Of a stretch of DNA of 64,000 bases, positions 1 through 12,372 are shown piece by piece. The stretch covers positions 1-64,000 of the forward strand of contig CAVMBN010000210.1 in assembly GCA_963678705.1 (NCBI GenBank). The letters run 5' to 3'. This stretch comes from Panorpa germanica. Its lineage: Eukaryota > Arthropoda > Insecta > Mecoptera > Panorpidae. The translations under genes were made by a program, and so were the position numbers. Numbering within the stretch: the stretch's first letter is position 1; each line of letters begins with the position of its first letter. A model generated the notes under the pieces. The model searched no databases, was not told the origin of the DNA, and was given only the letters and a program-made list of their open reading frames with translations.

Positions 1-323
1 GGCTTTCTAGGGTTTCTGTACTATTTGCACCGATAAGGATCATATTATCGTTGGCAAAACATATGTCTACACAACCTTTCGAGTGAGAAACACAGTTCTC
101 GCCGAATATTTTGTTCCAGAGCTCAGGCCCCATTACAGATCGCTGAGGACAACCTTTAGATAGTTGCCTTTTCATGGAACGGTAATCGGTTTGTAAAATA
201 ATGTTCGACAATGAAAATAGTTCTCCATAGCGCAGTAGACGTACCTATAGGTTTTTGCCGGTCTAATTCTCTGAAGGTCACTTGGCCACCGGACATCAAC
301 AAAGGCACACTGAATTTCTATAA
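1..323 (-). pseudogene. R1-clade LINE ORF2 remnant, unit U0 (cut by window edge)
   Basis: Only the upstream end of the remnant is inside the window: motif A region near 311-323 and the GCPQ block down to the edge. It carries a valine-to-methionine change after the FAND motif (shared with U4). For the domain description see unit U2 at 2607-3495. Confidence 0.85.
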
Positions 324-1020
324 ATATCTCATATACATACATGTACTTATGCCTACTTACTTACCATTTGTTTGTTACCATTGAATGTTCATGAACGATC
401 AATCACTATATCCAAAAAAGCCGCATATATTGTTCACTTAATCACTTATAACAATTAATACACTCTCATTATTATTTAAAACACGCATTTATATAAACTA
501 ATTCTTGTGTTTTAATATTATTTATAGTTAATGTTATTCGACTTACTTGATAGTGGGCGGCAACCTTTTGTCTTCCGTATATTTGTAGTGTTTATATGAG
601 GTCTTCCTTATATATCTCTACAGATTTCTTAAATTTTAAACCACTTGATGTTTTAGCACTAACACTATCCTAATTATTATCACTTTTTTTGTCTATCGCA
701 CTTATTATTGTCTTATATCAAACATCAAAGTTACAAATTTGAGGTTATGTTTATAAGACCGCGTGTACGCGTAATGAAAAATTCGTTTTTAACACTGGTT
801 TCCAACTGTCAAACTTATGTAAAAACACTTTGGTTAGAATAAATTAACACAAATTTAAAACAAACTGAAATACTTTTCGTTTGAAAAAGTATTCTTATAA
901 TTTATTAAATTCTTTTCCATAATTAATTTCTCACTTTTAATCACTTTTTTCACCTAAAGTAGCAGGAGCCGATCACACACATAGTAGATAGGAACCACTT
1001 GTGTTGCAAAGCAATATTAA

Positions 1021-1909
1021 CGTCCTTGTAAACCAATACGTAGGTCTTTCTTTTTGTATTAAGTCCCATCTGTCTTGCCAGAGCTTATGCATATATGCAT
1101 TCATCTCTTTGGCAATATATTTGGTATCGTCTCCAGACTTTTATCCTACAGCCGCATTAACTTTAAATCCTCGAAATTTGTCGCATTAATTTTAAATTAT
1201 CAAAATTTGATTTTTTCAGTTCTAGCGTAATTTGTACTTGAGTAAGTGCATGAGTGATTTTTAAATCTAAAGGAATTGTCCCCAATATCACTTGCACCAC
1301 TTCTGTAGATACAGTTCTGCAACAACGCGTCATCGTCAATAACATAGTTATTTGCATGGAAGATCTGGAAGATTGATCCTGTAATACCATGCCGAAGCAC
1401 AATACACAAATATTAGCATAAATGCCCCCTTGTATAGTGTCGGCATAGTTGCCGAGTTTAAGCTTCATTCCGTCCTTGTGACACGCGCAAGGTGTGTTAC
1501 AAGTTTATCATTCGTTGTTACTGTATTTGTTTCGTAGCTTTGTAGCTTCAAGAAACCACAGATTTTATATATAGCAGGTCGAGAACGGCTTTCTAGGGTT
1601 TCTGTACTATTTGCACCGATAAGGATCACATTATCGTTGGCAAAACATATGTCTACACAACCTTTCGAGTGAGAAACACAGTTCTCGCCGAATATTATGT
1701 TCCAGAGCTCAGGCCCCATTACAGATCGCTGAGGACAACCTTTAGATAGTTGCCTTTTCATGGAACGGTAATCGGTTTGTAAAATAATGTTCGACAATGA
1801 AAATAGTTCTCCATAGCGCAGTAGACATACCTATAGGTTTTTGCCGGTCTAATTCTCTGAAGGTCACTTGGCCACCGGACATCAACAAAGGCACACTGAA
1901 TTTCTGTAA
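1021..1909 (-). pseudogene. R1-clade LINE ORF2 remnant, unit U1
   Basis: Complete remnant. The GCPQ/FAND segment is open from 1797 to 1465. It has the variant IIFGENC, shared with U4, where most other units read MVFDENC. The downstream copy of the connection region reads through without the usual glycine/aspartate changes. Confidence 0.9.
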
Positions 1910-2606
1910 ATATCTCATATACATACATGTACTTATGCCTACTTACTTACCATTTGTTTGTTACCATTGAATGTTCATGAACGATCAATCACTATATCCA
2001 AAAAAACCGCATATATTGTTTACTTAATCACTTATAACAATTAATACACTCTCATTATTATTTAAAACACGCATTTATATAAACTAATTTTTGTGTTTTA
2101 ATATTATTTATAGTTAATGTTATTCGACTTACTTGATAGTGGGCGGCAACCTTTTGTCTTCCGTATATTTGTAGTGTTTATATGAGGTCTTCCTTATATA
2201 TCTCTACAGATTTCTTGAATTTTAAACCACTTGATGTTTTAGCACTAACACTAACCTAATTATTATCACTTTTTTTGTCTATCGCACTTATTAATGTCTT
2301 ATATCAAACATCAAAGTTACAAATTTGAGGTTATGTTTATAAGACCGCGTGTACGCGTAATGAAAAATTCGTTTTTAACACTGGTTTCCAACTGTCAAAC
2401 TTTTGTAAAAACACTTTGGTTAGAATAAATTAACACAAATTTAAAACAAACTGAAATACTTTTCGTTTGAAAAAGTATTCTTATAATTTATTAAATTTTT
2501 TTCCATAATTAATTTCTCACTTTTAATCACTTTTTTCACCTAAAGTAGCAGGAGCCGATCACACACATAGTAGATAGGAACCACTTGTGTTGCAAAGCAA
2601 TATTAA
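1910..2606. other. Unit linker (model for all linkers), no gene
   Basis: About 700 bp of AT-rich sequence separates one remnant from the next and recurs in every unit. I find no open frame with recognisable similarity on either strand, no RNA gene and no terminal repeats. Constant landmarks are a GTTCATGAAC palindrome near the remnant, a T-rich run before TGTCTATCGCAC, the short inverted repeat CGCGTGTACGCG, and an A/T-rich stretch ending at AGTAGCAGGAGC. On the minus strand it lies downstream of the LINE C-terminal segment, so part of it may be former 3' untranslated region; that is inference only. Confidence 0.8.
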
Positions 2607-3495
2607 CGTCCTTGTAAACCAATACGTAGGTCTTCCTTTTTGTATTAAGTCCCATCTGTCTTGCCAGAGCTTATGCATATATGCATTTATCTCTTTAACA
2701 ATATATTTGGTATCGTCTCCAGACTTTTATCCTACAGCCGCATTAACTTTAAATCCTCGAAATTTGTCGCATTAATTTTAAATTATCAAAATTTGATTTT
2801 TTCAGTTCTAGCGTAATTTGTACTTGAGTAAGTGCATGAGTGATTTTTAAATCTAAAGGAATTGTCCCCAATATCACTTGCACCACTTCTGTAGATACAG
2901 TTCTGCAACAACGCGTCATCGTCAATAACATAGTTCTTTGCATGGAAGATCTGGAAGATTGATCCTGTAATACCATGCCGAAGCACAATACACAAATATT
3001 AGCATAAATGCCCCCTTGTATAGTGTCGGCATAGTTGCCGAGTTTAAGCTTCATTCCGTCCTTGTGACACGCGCAAGGTGTGTTACAAGTTTATCATTCG
3101 TTGTTACTGTATTTGTTTCGTAGCTTTGTAGCTTCAAGAAACCACAGATTTTATATATAGCAGGTCGAGAACGGCTTTCTAGGGTTTCTGTACTATTTGC
3201 ACCGATAAGGATCACATTATCGTTGGCAAAACATATGTCTACACAACCTTTCGAGTGAGAAACACAGTTCTCGTCGAATACCATGTTCCAGAGCTCAGGC
3301 CCCATTACAGATCGCTGAGGACAACCTTTAGATAGTTGCCTTTTCATGGAACGGTAATCGGTTTGTAAAATAATGTTCGACAATGAAAATAGTTCTCCAT
3401 AGCGCAGTAGACGTACCTATAGGTTTTTGCCGGTCTAATTCTTTGAAGGTCACTTGGCCACCGGACATCAACAAAAGCACACTGAATTTCTATAA
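2607..3495 (-). pseudogene. R1-clade LINE ORF2 remnant, unit U2 (model unit)
   Basis: This is a decayed piece of a non-LTR retrotransposon ORF2, read on the minus strand. In order: a motif A remnant EIQCAFVDVRWPSDLQRI (about 3495-3440, frame 1), where the usual catalytic Asp is Glu; then, in frame 2 from 3383, LQTDYRSMKRQLSKGCPQRSV, LWNMVFDENC and VDICFANDNVILIGA (the YADD box reads FAND); a TGA at 3051-3053; then LYKGAF...YCASAWYYR still in frame 2; then RTVSTEVVQVILGTIPLDL in frame 0 (about 2925-2838); and finally LWQDRWDLIQKGRPTYWF back in frame 2 (about 2672-2615). The GCPQ..LWN, RTVSTE.LQV..G..PLDL and WQ.RWD..KGR.TY signatures are typical of R1-clade elements. A segment between FAND and LYKG is shorter than in intact elements. 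The fragment has no endonuclease domain and dead active-site residues, so it cannot be a working transposase. Confidence 0.88.
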
Positions 3496-4192
3496 ATATC
3501 TCATATACATACTTGTACTTATGCCTACTTACTTACCATTTGCTTGTTACCATTGAATGTTCATGAACGATCAATCACTATTTCCAAGAAAACCGCATAT
3601 ATTGTTCACGTAATCACTTATAACAATTAATACACTCTCATTATTATTTAAAACACGCATTTATATAAACTAATTCTTGTGTTTTAATATTATTTATAGT
3701 TAATGTTATTCGACTTACTTGATAGTGGGCGGCAACCTTTTGTCTTCCGTATATTTGTAGTGTTTACATGAGGTTTTTTTTATATATCTCTACAGATTTC
3801 TTGAATTTTAAACCACTTGATGTTTTAGCACTAACACTAACCTAATTATTATCACTTTTTTTGTCTATCGCACTTATTAATGTCTTATATCAAACATCAA
3901 ACTTACAAATTTGAGGTTATGTTTATAAGACCGCGTGTACGCGTAATGAAAAATTCGTTTTTAACACTGGTTTCCAACTGTAAAACTTTTGTAAAAACAC
4001 TTTGTTTAGGGTAAATTAACACAAATTTAAAACAAACTTAAATACTTTTCGTTTGAAAAATTATTCATATAATTTATTTAATTTTTTTCCATAATTAATT
4101 TCTCACTTTTAATCACTTTTTTCACCTAAAGTAGCAGGAGCCGATCACACACATAGTAGATAGGAACCACTTGTGTTGCAAAGCAATATTAA

Positions 4193-5081
4193 CGTCCTTG
4201 TAAACCAATACGTAGGTCTTCCTTTTTGTATTAAGTCCCATCTGTCTTGCCAGAGCTTATGCATATATGCATTCATCTCTTTAGCAATATATTTGGTATC
4301 GTCTCCAGACTTTTATCCTACAGCCGCATTAACTTTAAATCCTCGAAATTTGTCGCATTAATTTTAAATCATCAAAATTTGATTTTTTCAGTTCTAGCGT
4401 AATTTGTACTTGAGTAAGTGCATGAGTGATTTTTAAATCTAAAGGAATTGTCCCCAATATCACTTGCACCACTTCTGTAGATACAGTTCTGCAACAACGC
4501 GTCATCGTCAATAACATAGTTCTTTGCATGGAAGATCTGGAAGATTGATCCTGTATTACTATGCCGAAGCACAATACACAACTATTAGCATAAATGCCCC
4601 CTTGTATAGTGTCGGCAGAGTTGCCGAGTTTAAGCTTCATTCCTTCCTTGTGACACGCGCAAGGTGTTTTACAAGTTTATCATTCGTTGTTACTGTATTT
4701 GTTTCGTAGCTTTGTAGCTTCAAGAAACTACAGATTTTATATATAGCAGGTCGAGAACGGCTTTCTAGGGTTTCTGTACTATTTGCACCGATAAGGATCA
4801 CATTATCGTTGGCAAAACATATGTCTACACAACCTTTCGAGTAAGAAACACAGTTCTCGTCGAATACCATGTTCCAGAGCTCACTCCCCATTACAGATCG
4901 CTGAGGACAACCTTTAGATAGTTGCCTTTTCATGGAACGGTATTCGGTTTGTAAAATAATGTTCGACAATGAAAATAGTTCTCCATAGTGCAGTAGACGT
5001 ACCTATAGGTTTTTGCCGGTCTAATTCTTTCAAGGTCACTTGGCCACCGGACATCAACAAAGGCACACTGAATTTCTATAA
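4193..5081 (-). pseudogene. R1-clade LINE ORF2 remnant, unit U3
   Basis: GCPQ/FAND segment open from 4969 to 4637. It is distinguished by GSELWN instead of GPELWN, TEYRS, SYSKGC and a C-terminal VTRKE before the TGA. The linker that follows has Lys/Thr-rich variants shared with U4 and U5 (for example the change near 5640). Confidence 0.9.
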
Positions 5082-5778
5082 ATATCTCATATACATACAT
5101 GTACTTATGCCTACTTACTTACCATTTGTTTGTTACCATTAAATGTTCATGAACGATCAATCACTATTTCCAAGAAAACCGAATATATTGTTCACTTAAT
5201 CACTTATAACAATTAATACACTCTTATTATTATTTAAAACACGCATTTATATAAACTAATTCTTGTGTTTTAATATTATTTATAGTTAATGTTATTCGAC
5301 TTACTTGATAGTGGGCGGCAACCTTTTGTCTTTCGTATATTTGTAGTGTTTATATGAGGTTTTCCTTATATATCTCTACAGATTTCTTGAATTTTAAACC
5401 ACTTGATGTTTTAGCACTAACACTAACCTAATTATTATCACTTTTTTTGTCTATCGCACTTAATAATGTCTTATATCAAACATCAAAGTTACAAATTTGA
5501 GGTTATGTTTATAAGACCGCGTGTACGCGTAATGAAAAATTTGTTTTTAACACTGGTTTCCAACTGTAAAACTTTTGTAGAAACACTTTGTTTAGAATAA
5601 ATTAACACAAATTTAAAACAAACTTAAATACTTTTCTTTTGAAAAAGTCTTCATATAATTTATTTAATTTTTTTCCATAATTAATTTCTCACTTTTAATC
5701 ACTTTTTTTACCTAAAGTAGCAGGAGCCGATCACACACATAGTAGATAGGAACCACTTGTGTTGCAAAGCAATATTAC

Positions 5779-6667
5779 CGTCCTTGTAAACCAATACGTA
5801 GGTCTTCCTTTTTGTATTAAGTCCCATCTGTCTTGCCAGAGCTTATGCATATATGCATTCATCTCTTTGGAAATATATTTGGTATCGTCTTCAGACTTTT
5901 ATCCTACAGCCGCATTAACTTTAAATACTCGAAATTTGTCGCATTAATTTTAAATCATCAAAATTTGATTTTTTCAGTTCTAGCGTAATTTGTACTTGAG
6001 TAAGTGCATGAGTGATTTTTAAATCTAAAGGAATTGTCCCCAATATCACTTGCACCACTTCTGTAGATACAGTTCTGCAACAACGCGTCATCGTCAATAA
6101 CATAGTTTTTTGCATGGAAGATCTGGAAGATTGATCTTGTAATACCATGCCGAAGCACAATACACAACTATTAGCATAAATGCCCCCTTGTATAATGTCG
6201 GCATAGTTGCCGAGTTTAAGCTTCATTCCGTCCTTGTGACACGCGCAAGGTGTGTTACAAGTTTATCATTCGTTGTTACTGTATTTGTTTCGTAGCTATG
6301 TAGCTTCAAGAAACTACAGATTTTATATATAGCAGGTCGAGAACGGCTTTTTAGGGTTTCTGTACTATTTGCACCGATAAGGATCATATTATCGTTGGCA
6401 AAACATATGTCTACACAACCTTTCGAGTGAGAAACACAGTTCTCGCCGAATATTATGTTCCAGAGCTCAGGCCCCATTACAGATCGCTGAGGACAACCTT
6501 TAGATAGTTGCCTTTTCATGGAACGGTAATCGGTTTGTAAAATAATGTTCGACAATGAAAATAGTTCTCCATAGCGCAGTAGACGTACCTATAGGTTTTT
6601 GCCGGTCTAATTCTCTGAAGGTCACTTGGCCACCGGACATCAACAAAGGCACACTGAATTTTTATAA
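5779..6667 (-). pseudogene. R1-clade LINE ORF2 remnant, unit U4
   Basis: GCPQ/FAND segment open from 6555 to 6223. It shares IIFGENC with U1 and has methionine after FAND, as in U0; ETLKS replaces ETLES. Confidence 0.9.
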
Positions 6668-7364
6668 ATATCTCATATACATACATGTACTTATGCCTAC
6701 TTACTTACCATTTGTTTGTTACCATTGAATGTTCATGAACGATCAATCACTATATCCAAAAAAGCCGCATATATTGTTCACTTAATCACTTATAACAATT
6801 AATACACTCTCATTATTATTTAAAACACGCATTTATATAAACTAATTCTTGTGTTTTAATATTATTTATAGTTAATGTTATTCGACTTACTTGATAGTGG
6901 GCGGCAACCTTTTGTCTTCCGTATATTTGTAGTGTTTATATGAGGTCTTCCTTATATATCTCTACAGATTTCTTGAATTTTAAACCACTTGATGTTTTAG
7001 CACTAACACTAACCTAATTATTATCACTTTTTTTGTCTGTCGCACTTAATAATGTCTTATATCAAACATCAAAGTTACAAATTTGAGGTTATGTTTATAA
7101 GACCGCGTGTACGCGTAATGAAAAATTCGTTTTTAACACTGGTTTCCAACTGTAAAACTTTTGTAGAAACACTTTGTTTAGAATAAATTAACACAAATTT
7201 AAAACAAACTTAAATACTTTTCTTTTGAAAAAGTCTTCATATAATTTATTTAATTTTTTTCCATAAATAATTTCTCACTTTTAATCACTTTTTTTACCTA
7301 AAGTAGCAGGAGCCGATCACACACATAGTAGATAGGAACCACTTGTGTTGCAAAGCAATATTAC

Positions 7365-8253
7365 CGTCCTTGTAAACCAATACGTAGGTCTTCCTTTTTG
7401 TATTAAGTCCCATCTGTCTTGCCAGAGCTTATGCATATATGCATTCATCTCTTTAGCAATATATTTGGTATCGTCTCCAGACTTTTATCCTACAGCCGCA
7501 TTAACTTTAAATCCTCGAAATTTGTCGCATTAATTTTAAATAATCAAAATTTGATTTTTTCAGTTCTAGCGTATTTTGTACTTGAGTAAGTGCATGAGTG
7601 ATTTTTAAATCTTAAGGAATTGTCCCTAATATCACTTGCACCACTTCTGTAGATACAGTTCTGCAACAACGCGTCATCGTCAATAACATAGTTCTTTGCA
7701 TAGAAGATCTGGAAGATTGATCCTGTAATACCATGCCGAAGCACAATACACAAATATTAGCATAAATGCCCCCTTGTATAGTGTCGGCATAGTTGCCGAG
7801 TTTATGCTTCATTCCGTCCTTGAGACACGCGCAAGGTGTATTACAAGTTTATCATTCGTTGTTACTGTATTTGTTTCGTAGCTTTGTAGCTTCAAGAAAC
7901 TACAGATTTTATATATAGCAGGTCGAGAACGGCTTTCTAGGGTTTCTGTACTATTTGCACCGATAAGGATCACATTATCGTTGGCAAAACATATGTCTAC
8001 ACAACCTTTCGAGTGAGAAACACAGTTCTCGTCGAATACCATGTTCCAGAGCTCAGGCCCCATTACAGATCGCTGAGGACAACCTTTAGATAGTTGCCTT
8101 TTCATGGAACGGTTATCGGTTTGTAAATTAATGTTCGACAATGAAAATAGTTCTTTATAGCGCAGTAGACGTACCTATAGGTTTTTGCCGGTCTAATTCT
8201 TGGAAGGTCACTTGGCCACCGGACATCAACAAAGGCACACTGAATTTCTATAA
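7365..8253 (-). pseudogene. R1-clade LINE ORF2 remnant, unit U5
   Basis: GCPQ/FAND segment open from 8141 to 7809, with INLQTDNRS and VIHLARVSRTE variants. The linker after it has lost 8 bp at 8361-8370, where a short direct repeat CACTTA-AT-CACTTA has collapsed to one copy. Confidence 0.9.
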
Positions 8254-8942
8254 ATATCTCATATACATACATGTACTTATGCTTACTTACTCACCATTTG
8301 TTTGTTACCATTGAATGTTCATGAACGATCAATCACTATTTCCAAGAAAACCGCATATATTGTTCACTTATAACAATTAATACACTCTCATTATTATTTA
8401 AAACACGCATTTATATAAACTAATTCTTGTGTTTTAATATTATTTATAGTTAATGTTATTCGACTTACTTGATAGTGGGCGGCAACCTTTTGTCTTCCGT
8501 ATATTTGTAGTGTTTATATGAGGTCTTCCTTATATATCTTTACAGATTTCTTGAATTTTAAACCACTTGATGTTTTAGCACTAACACTAACCTAATTATT
8601 ATCACTTTTTTTGTCTACCGCACTTATTAATGTCTTATATCAAACATCAAAGTTACAAATTTGAGTTTATGTTTATAAGACCGCGTGTACGCGTAATGAA
8701 AAATTAGTTTTTAACACTGATTTCCAACTGTCAAACTTTTGTAAAAACACTTTGTTTAGGGTAAATTAACACAAATATTAAACAAACTTAAATACTTTTC
8801 GTTTGAAAAAGTATTCATATAATTTATTTAATTTTTTTCCATAATTAATTTCTCACTTTTAATCACTTTTTTCACCTAAAGTAGCAGGAGCCGATCACAC
8901 ACATAGTAGATAGGAACAACTTGTGTTGCAAAGCAATATTAA

Positions 8943-9823
8943 CGACCTTGTAAACCAATACGTAGGTCTTCCTTTTTGTATTAAGTTCCATCTGTCTTGC
9001 CAGAGCTTATGCATATATGCATTCATCTCTTTGGCAATATATTTGGTATCGTCTCCAGACTTTTATCCTACAGCCGCATTAACTTTAAATCCTCGAAATT
9101 TGTCGCATTAATTTTAAATCATCAAAATTTGATTTTTTCAGTTCTAGCGTAATTTGTACTTGAATAAGTGCATGAGTGATTTTTAAATCTAAAGGAATTG
9201 TCCCCAATATCACTTGCACCACTTCTGTAGATATAGTTCTGCAACAACGCGTCATCGTCAATAACATAGTTCTTTGCATGGAAGATTTGGAAGATTGATC
9301 CTGTAATACCATGCCGAAGCACAATTCACAACTATTAGCATAAATGCCCCCTTGTATAGTGTCGGCATAATTGCCGAGTTTAAGCTTCATTCCGTCCTTG
9401 TGACACGCGCAAGGTGTGTTACAAGTTTATCATTCGTTGTTACTGTATTTGTTTCGTAGCTTTAAGAAACTACAGATTCTATATATAGCAGGTCGAGAAC
9501 GGCTTTCTAGGGTTTCTGTACTATTTGCACCGATAAGGATCACATTATCGTTGGCAAAACATATGTCTACACAACCTTTCGAGTGAGAAACACAGTTCTC
9601 GTCGAATACCATGTTCCAGAGCTCAGGCCCCATTACAGATCGCTGAGGACAACCTTTAGATAGTTGCCTTTTCATGGAACGGTTATCGGTTTGTAAAATA
9701 ATGTTCGACAATGAAAATAGTTCTATATAGCGCAGTAGACGTACCTATAGGTTTTTGCCGGTCTAATTCTTTGAAGGTCACTTGGCCACCGGACATCAAC
9801 AAAGGCACACTGAATTTCTATAA
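8943..9823 (-). pseudogene. R1-clade LINE ORF2 remnant, unit U6, frameshifted
   Basis: The GCPQ/FAND segment begins at 9711, but an 8-bp deletion near 9458 (GTAGCTTTGTAGCTT reduced to GTAGCTT) shifts the frame and ends it at 9430 after 93 codons. U9 at +5469 has the identical deletion. The linker also lacks the 8 bp at 9931-9940, giving a 1570-bp spacing. Confidence 0.9.
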
Positions 9824-10512
9824 ATATCTCATATACATACTTGTACTTATGCCTACTTACTTACCATTTGTTTGTTACCATTGAATGTTCATGAACGATC
9901 AATCACTATTTCCAAGAAAACCGCATATATTGTTCACTTATAACAATTAATACACTCTCATTATTATTTAAAACACGCATTTATATAAACTAATTCTTGT
10001 GTTTTAATATTATTTATAGTTAATGTTATTCGACTTACTTGATAGTGGGCGGCAACCTTTTGTCTTCCGTATATTTGTAGTGTTTATATGAGGTCTTCCT
10101 TATATATCTTTACAGATTTCTTGAATTTTAAACCACTTGATGTTTTAGCACTAACACTAACCTAATTATTATCACTTTTTTTGTCTATCGCACTTATTAA
10201 TGTCTTATATCAAACATCAAAGTTACAAATTTGAGTTTATGTTTATAAGACCGCGTGTACGCGTAATGAAAAATTAGTTTTTAACACTGATTTCCAACTG
10301 TCAAACTTTTGTAAAAACACTTTGTTTAGGGTAAATTAACACAAATTTAAAACAAACTTAAATACTTTTCGTTTGAAAAAGTATTCATATAATTTATTTA
10401 ATTTTTTTCCATAATTAATTTTTCACTTTTAATCACTTTTTTCACCTAAAGTAGCAGGAGCCGATCACACACATAGTAGATAGGAACCACTTGTGTTGCA
10501 AAGCAATATTAA

Positions 10513-11401
10513 CGTCCTTGTAAACTAATACGTAGGTCTTCCTTTTTGTATTAAGTTCCATCTGTCTTGCCAGAGCTTATGCATATATGCATTCATCTCT
10601 TTGGCAATATATTTGGTATCGTCTCCAGACTTTTATCCTACAGCCGCATTACCTTTAAATCCTCATAATTTGTCGCATTAATTTTAAATCATCAAAATTT
10701 GATTTTTGCAGTACTAGCGTAATTTGTACTTGAGTAAGTGCATGAGTGATTTTTAAATCTAAAGGAATTGTCCCTAATATCACTTGCACCACTTCTGTAG
10801 ATACAGTTCTGCAACAACGCGTCATCGTCAATAACATAGTTCTTTGCATAAAAGATCTGAAAGATTGATTCTGTAATACTATTCCAAAACACAATACACA
10901 ACTATTAGCATAAATGCCCCCTTGTATAGTGTCGGCATAATTGCCGAGTTTAAGCTTCATTCCGTCCTTGTGACACGCGCAAGGTGTGTTACAATTTTAT
11001 CATTCGTTGTTACTGTATTTGTTTCGTAGCTTTGTAGCTTCAAGAAACTACAGATTTTATATATAGCAGGTCGAGAACGGCTTTCTAGGGTTTCTGTACT
11101 ATTTGCACCGATAAGGATCACATTATCGTTGGCAAAACATATGTCTACACAACCTTTCGAGTGAGAAACACAGTTCTCGTCGAATACCATGTTCCAGAGC
11201 TCAGGCTCCATTACAGATCGCTGAGGACAACCTTTAGATAGTTGCCTTTTCATGGAACGGTAATCGGTTTGTAAAATAATGTTCGACAATGAAAATAGTT
11301 CTCCATAGCGCAGTAGACGTACCTATAGGTTTCTGCCGGTCACTTTCTTTGAAGGTCACTTGGCCAACGGACATCAACAAAGGCACACTGAATTTCTATA
11401 A
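10513..11401 (-). pseudogene. R1-clade LINE ORF2 remnant, unit U7
   Basis: GCPQ/FAND segment open from 11289 to 10957, with EPELWN in place of GPELWN. The connection region carries FGIVLQNQSFRSF. The linker downstream in + coordinates is interrupted by a second LINE fragment at 11911. Confidence 0.9.
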
Positions 11402-11673
11402 ATATCTCATATACATACTTGTACTTATGCCTACTTACTTACCATTTGTTTGTTACCATTGAATGTTCATGAACGATCAATCACTATTTCCAAAAAAACC
11501 GCATATATTGTTCACTTAATCACTTATAACAATTAATACACTCTCATTATTATTTAAAACACGCATTTATATATACTAATTTTTGTGTTTTAATATTATT
11601 TATAATTAATGTTATTCGACTTACTTGATAGTGGGCGGCAACCTTTTGTCTTCCGTATATTTGTAGTGTTTAT

Positions 11674-11910
11674 ATGAGGTCTTCCTTATATAACTCTTCA
11701 GATTTCTTGAATTTTAAACCACTTGATGTTTAAGCACTAACACTAACCTAATTATTATCACTTTTTTTGTCTATCGCACTTATTAATGTCTTATATCAAA
11801 CATCAAAGTTACAAATTTGAGGTTATGTTTATAAGACCGCGTGTACGCGTAATGAAAAATTCGTTTTTAACACTGGTTTCCAACTGTCAAACTTTTGTAA
11901 AAACACTTTG
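11674..11910. repeat. 237-bp direct repeat flanking LINE-B fragment, left copy (first insertion)
   Basis: The linker runs normally up to ...AAACACTTTG at 11910, then the LINE fragment begins. After the fragment the linker restarts at ATGAGGTCTTCC, a point already passed at 11674. The stretch 11674-11910 is thus present again at 12401-12637. It is either an unusually long target duplication or the result of unequal exchange. Confidence 0.85.
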
Positions 11911-11913
11911 TAA

Positions 11914-12189
11914 AAACACTACCTTATAGAAAAGGACATAAAACACATAAGAAGAACAGCAAGGTTTAGATTGGGAAATGAGGAAAAAGAAAACAGATAC
12001 TGGGAAAAGAGTGAGGAAAGAAAGTGTAGAATGTGTGGAGCGGAGGACGAAACACTGGAGCACATTAAGTTTGAGTGTAAGGAAAAAGTAGCAAGCGAAA
12101 GGAATATTGGACAGCTATTAAAGGGAGGCAGTGAAGGAAAGAGGTGGATGGCGGAAATAGTAAGAAGAAAAGGAAAAACAGGAGAATAA
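11914..12189 (+). pseudogene. LINE-B ORF2 C-terminal fragment (91 codons)
   Basis: The frame is open from AAA at 11914 (directly after an in-frame TAA at the junction) to TAA at 12187-12189. It reads ...IRRTARFRLGNEE..., RYWEK, then CRMCGAEDETLEHIKFEC, a C-x2-C-x8-H-x4-C cluster with ..ETLEH.. as found at the extreme C-terminus of many insect non-LTR retrotransposon ORF2 proteins downstream of the reverse transcriptase. No reverse transcriptase or endonuclease is present, so the fragment is dead on arrival. It is on the plus strand, opposite to the array remnant. Confidence 0.85.
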
Positions 12190-12351
12190 ATAATCTGGTG
12201 GAGAATAATAGAGAGGGTCAAAAGAAGAAGAAGCAGAAAGCACTTTTGGAAGTAGTAAAAGTCGAGAAGATTTTAAGTTTATTTTAAGTTTAGTTTTTAA
12301 GTTTGGAATGTATATAGGAATGAAATGTATTAGAAATATAATACTGTAGAT

Positions 12352-12372
12352 TGTAAAGCCGAAAGGCATACA
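12352..12372 (+). other. GNRA-type hairpin at LINE-B 3' end, copy 1
   Basis: TGTA-AA-GCC-GAAA-GGC-A-TACA can fold as a 3-bp GCC/GGC stem capped by a GAAA tetraloop, extended by a TGTA/TACA stem across a small internal loop. It sits about 28 bases before the element end. LINE reverse transcriptases are known to recognise 3' RNA hairpins in some families; a role here is inference. Confidence 0.5.

Larger units (their letters stand above)
8530..11650. repeat. Higher-order duplication block 1, left copy (U6-U7)
   Basis: This two-unit block matches 13999-17119 at a constant offset of 5469. Shared private features are the 8-bp frameshift in U6/U9, the CELCFG...SSKSS variant, CVLCFGIVLQ with SFRSF in U7/U10, EPELWN, and TATATACTAATTTTTG in the linker. 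The edges are approximate: CTTCC versus CTTTC at 11651/17120 and beyond no longer match. Confidence 0.8.

Noticed and set aside
1001..1189. Plus-strand 62-codon ORF repeated in most units (starts GTG TTG CAA AGC)
   Set aside because: It is the antisense of the WQ.RWD...KGR.TYW segment of the LINE remnant; the minus strand carries the recognisable protein signature, and the start codon is not ATG.
1200..1409. Minus-strand 69-70-codon ORF in nearly every unit (MCIVLRHG...)
   Set aside because: Out of frame with the LINE signatures (RTVSTE, LYKGAF) that overlap it; a shadow frame repeated by the satellite.
11919..12221. Minus-strand Ser/Phe/Leu-rich ORFs over LINE-B (also at 23735-24185)
   Set aside because: Antisense of the purine-rich LINE-B coding strand, whose plus-strand frame has the CCHC cluster.
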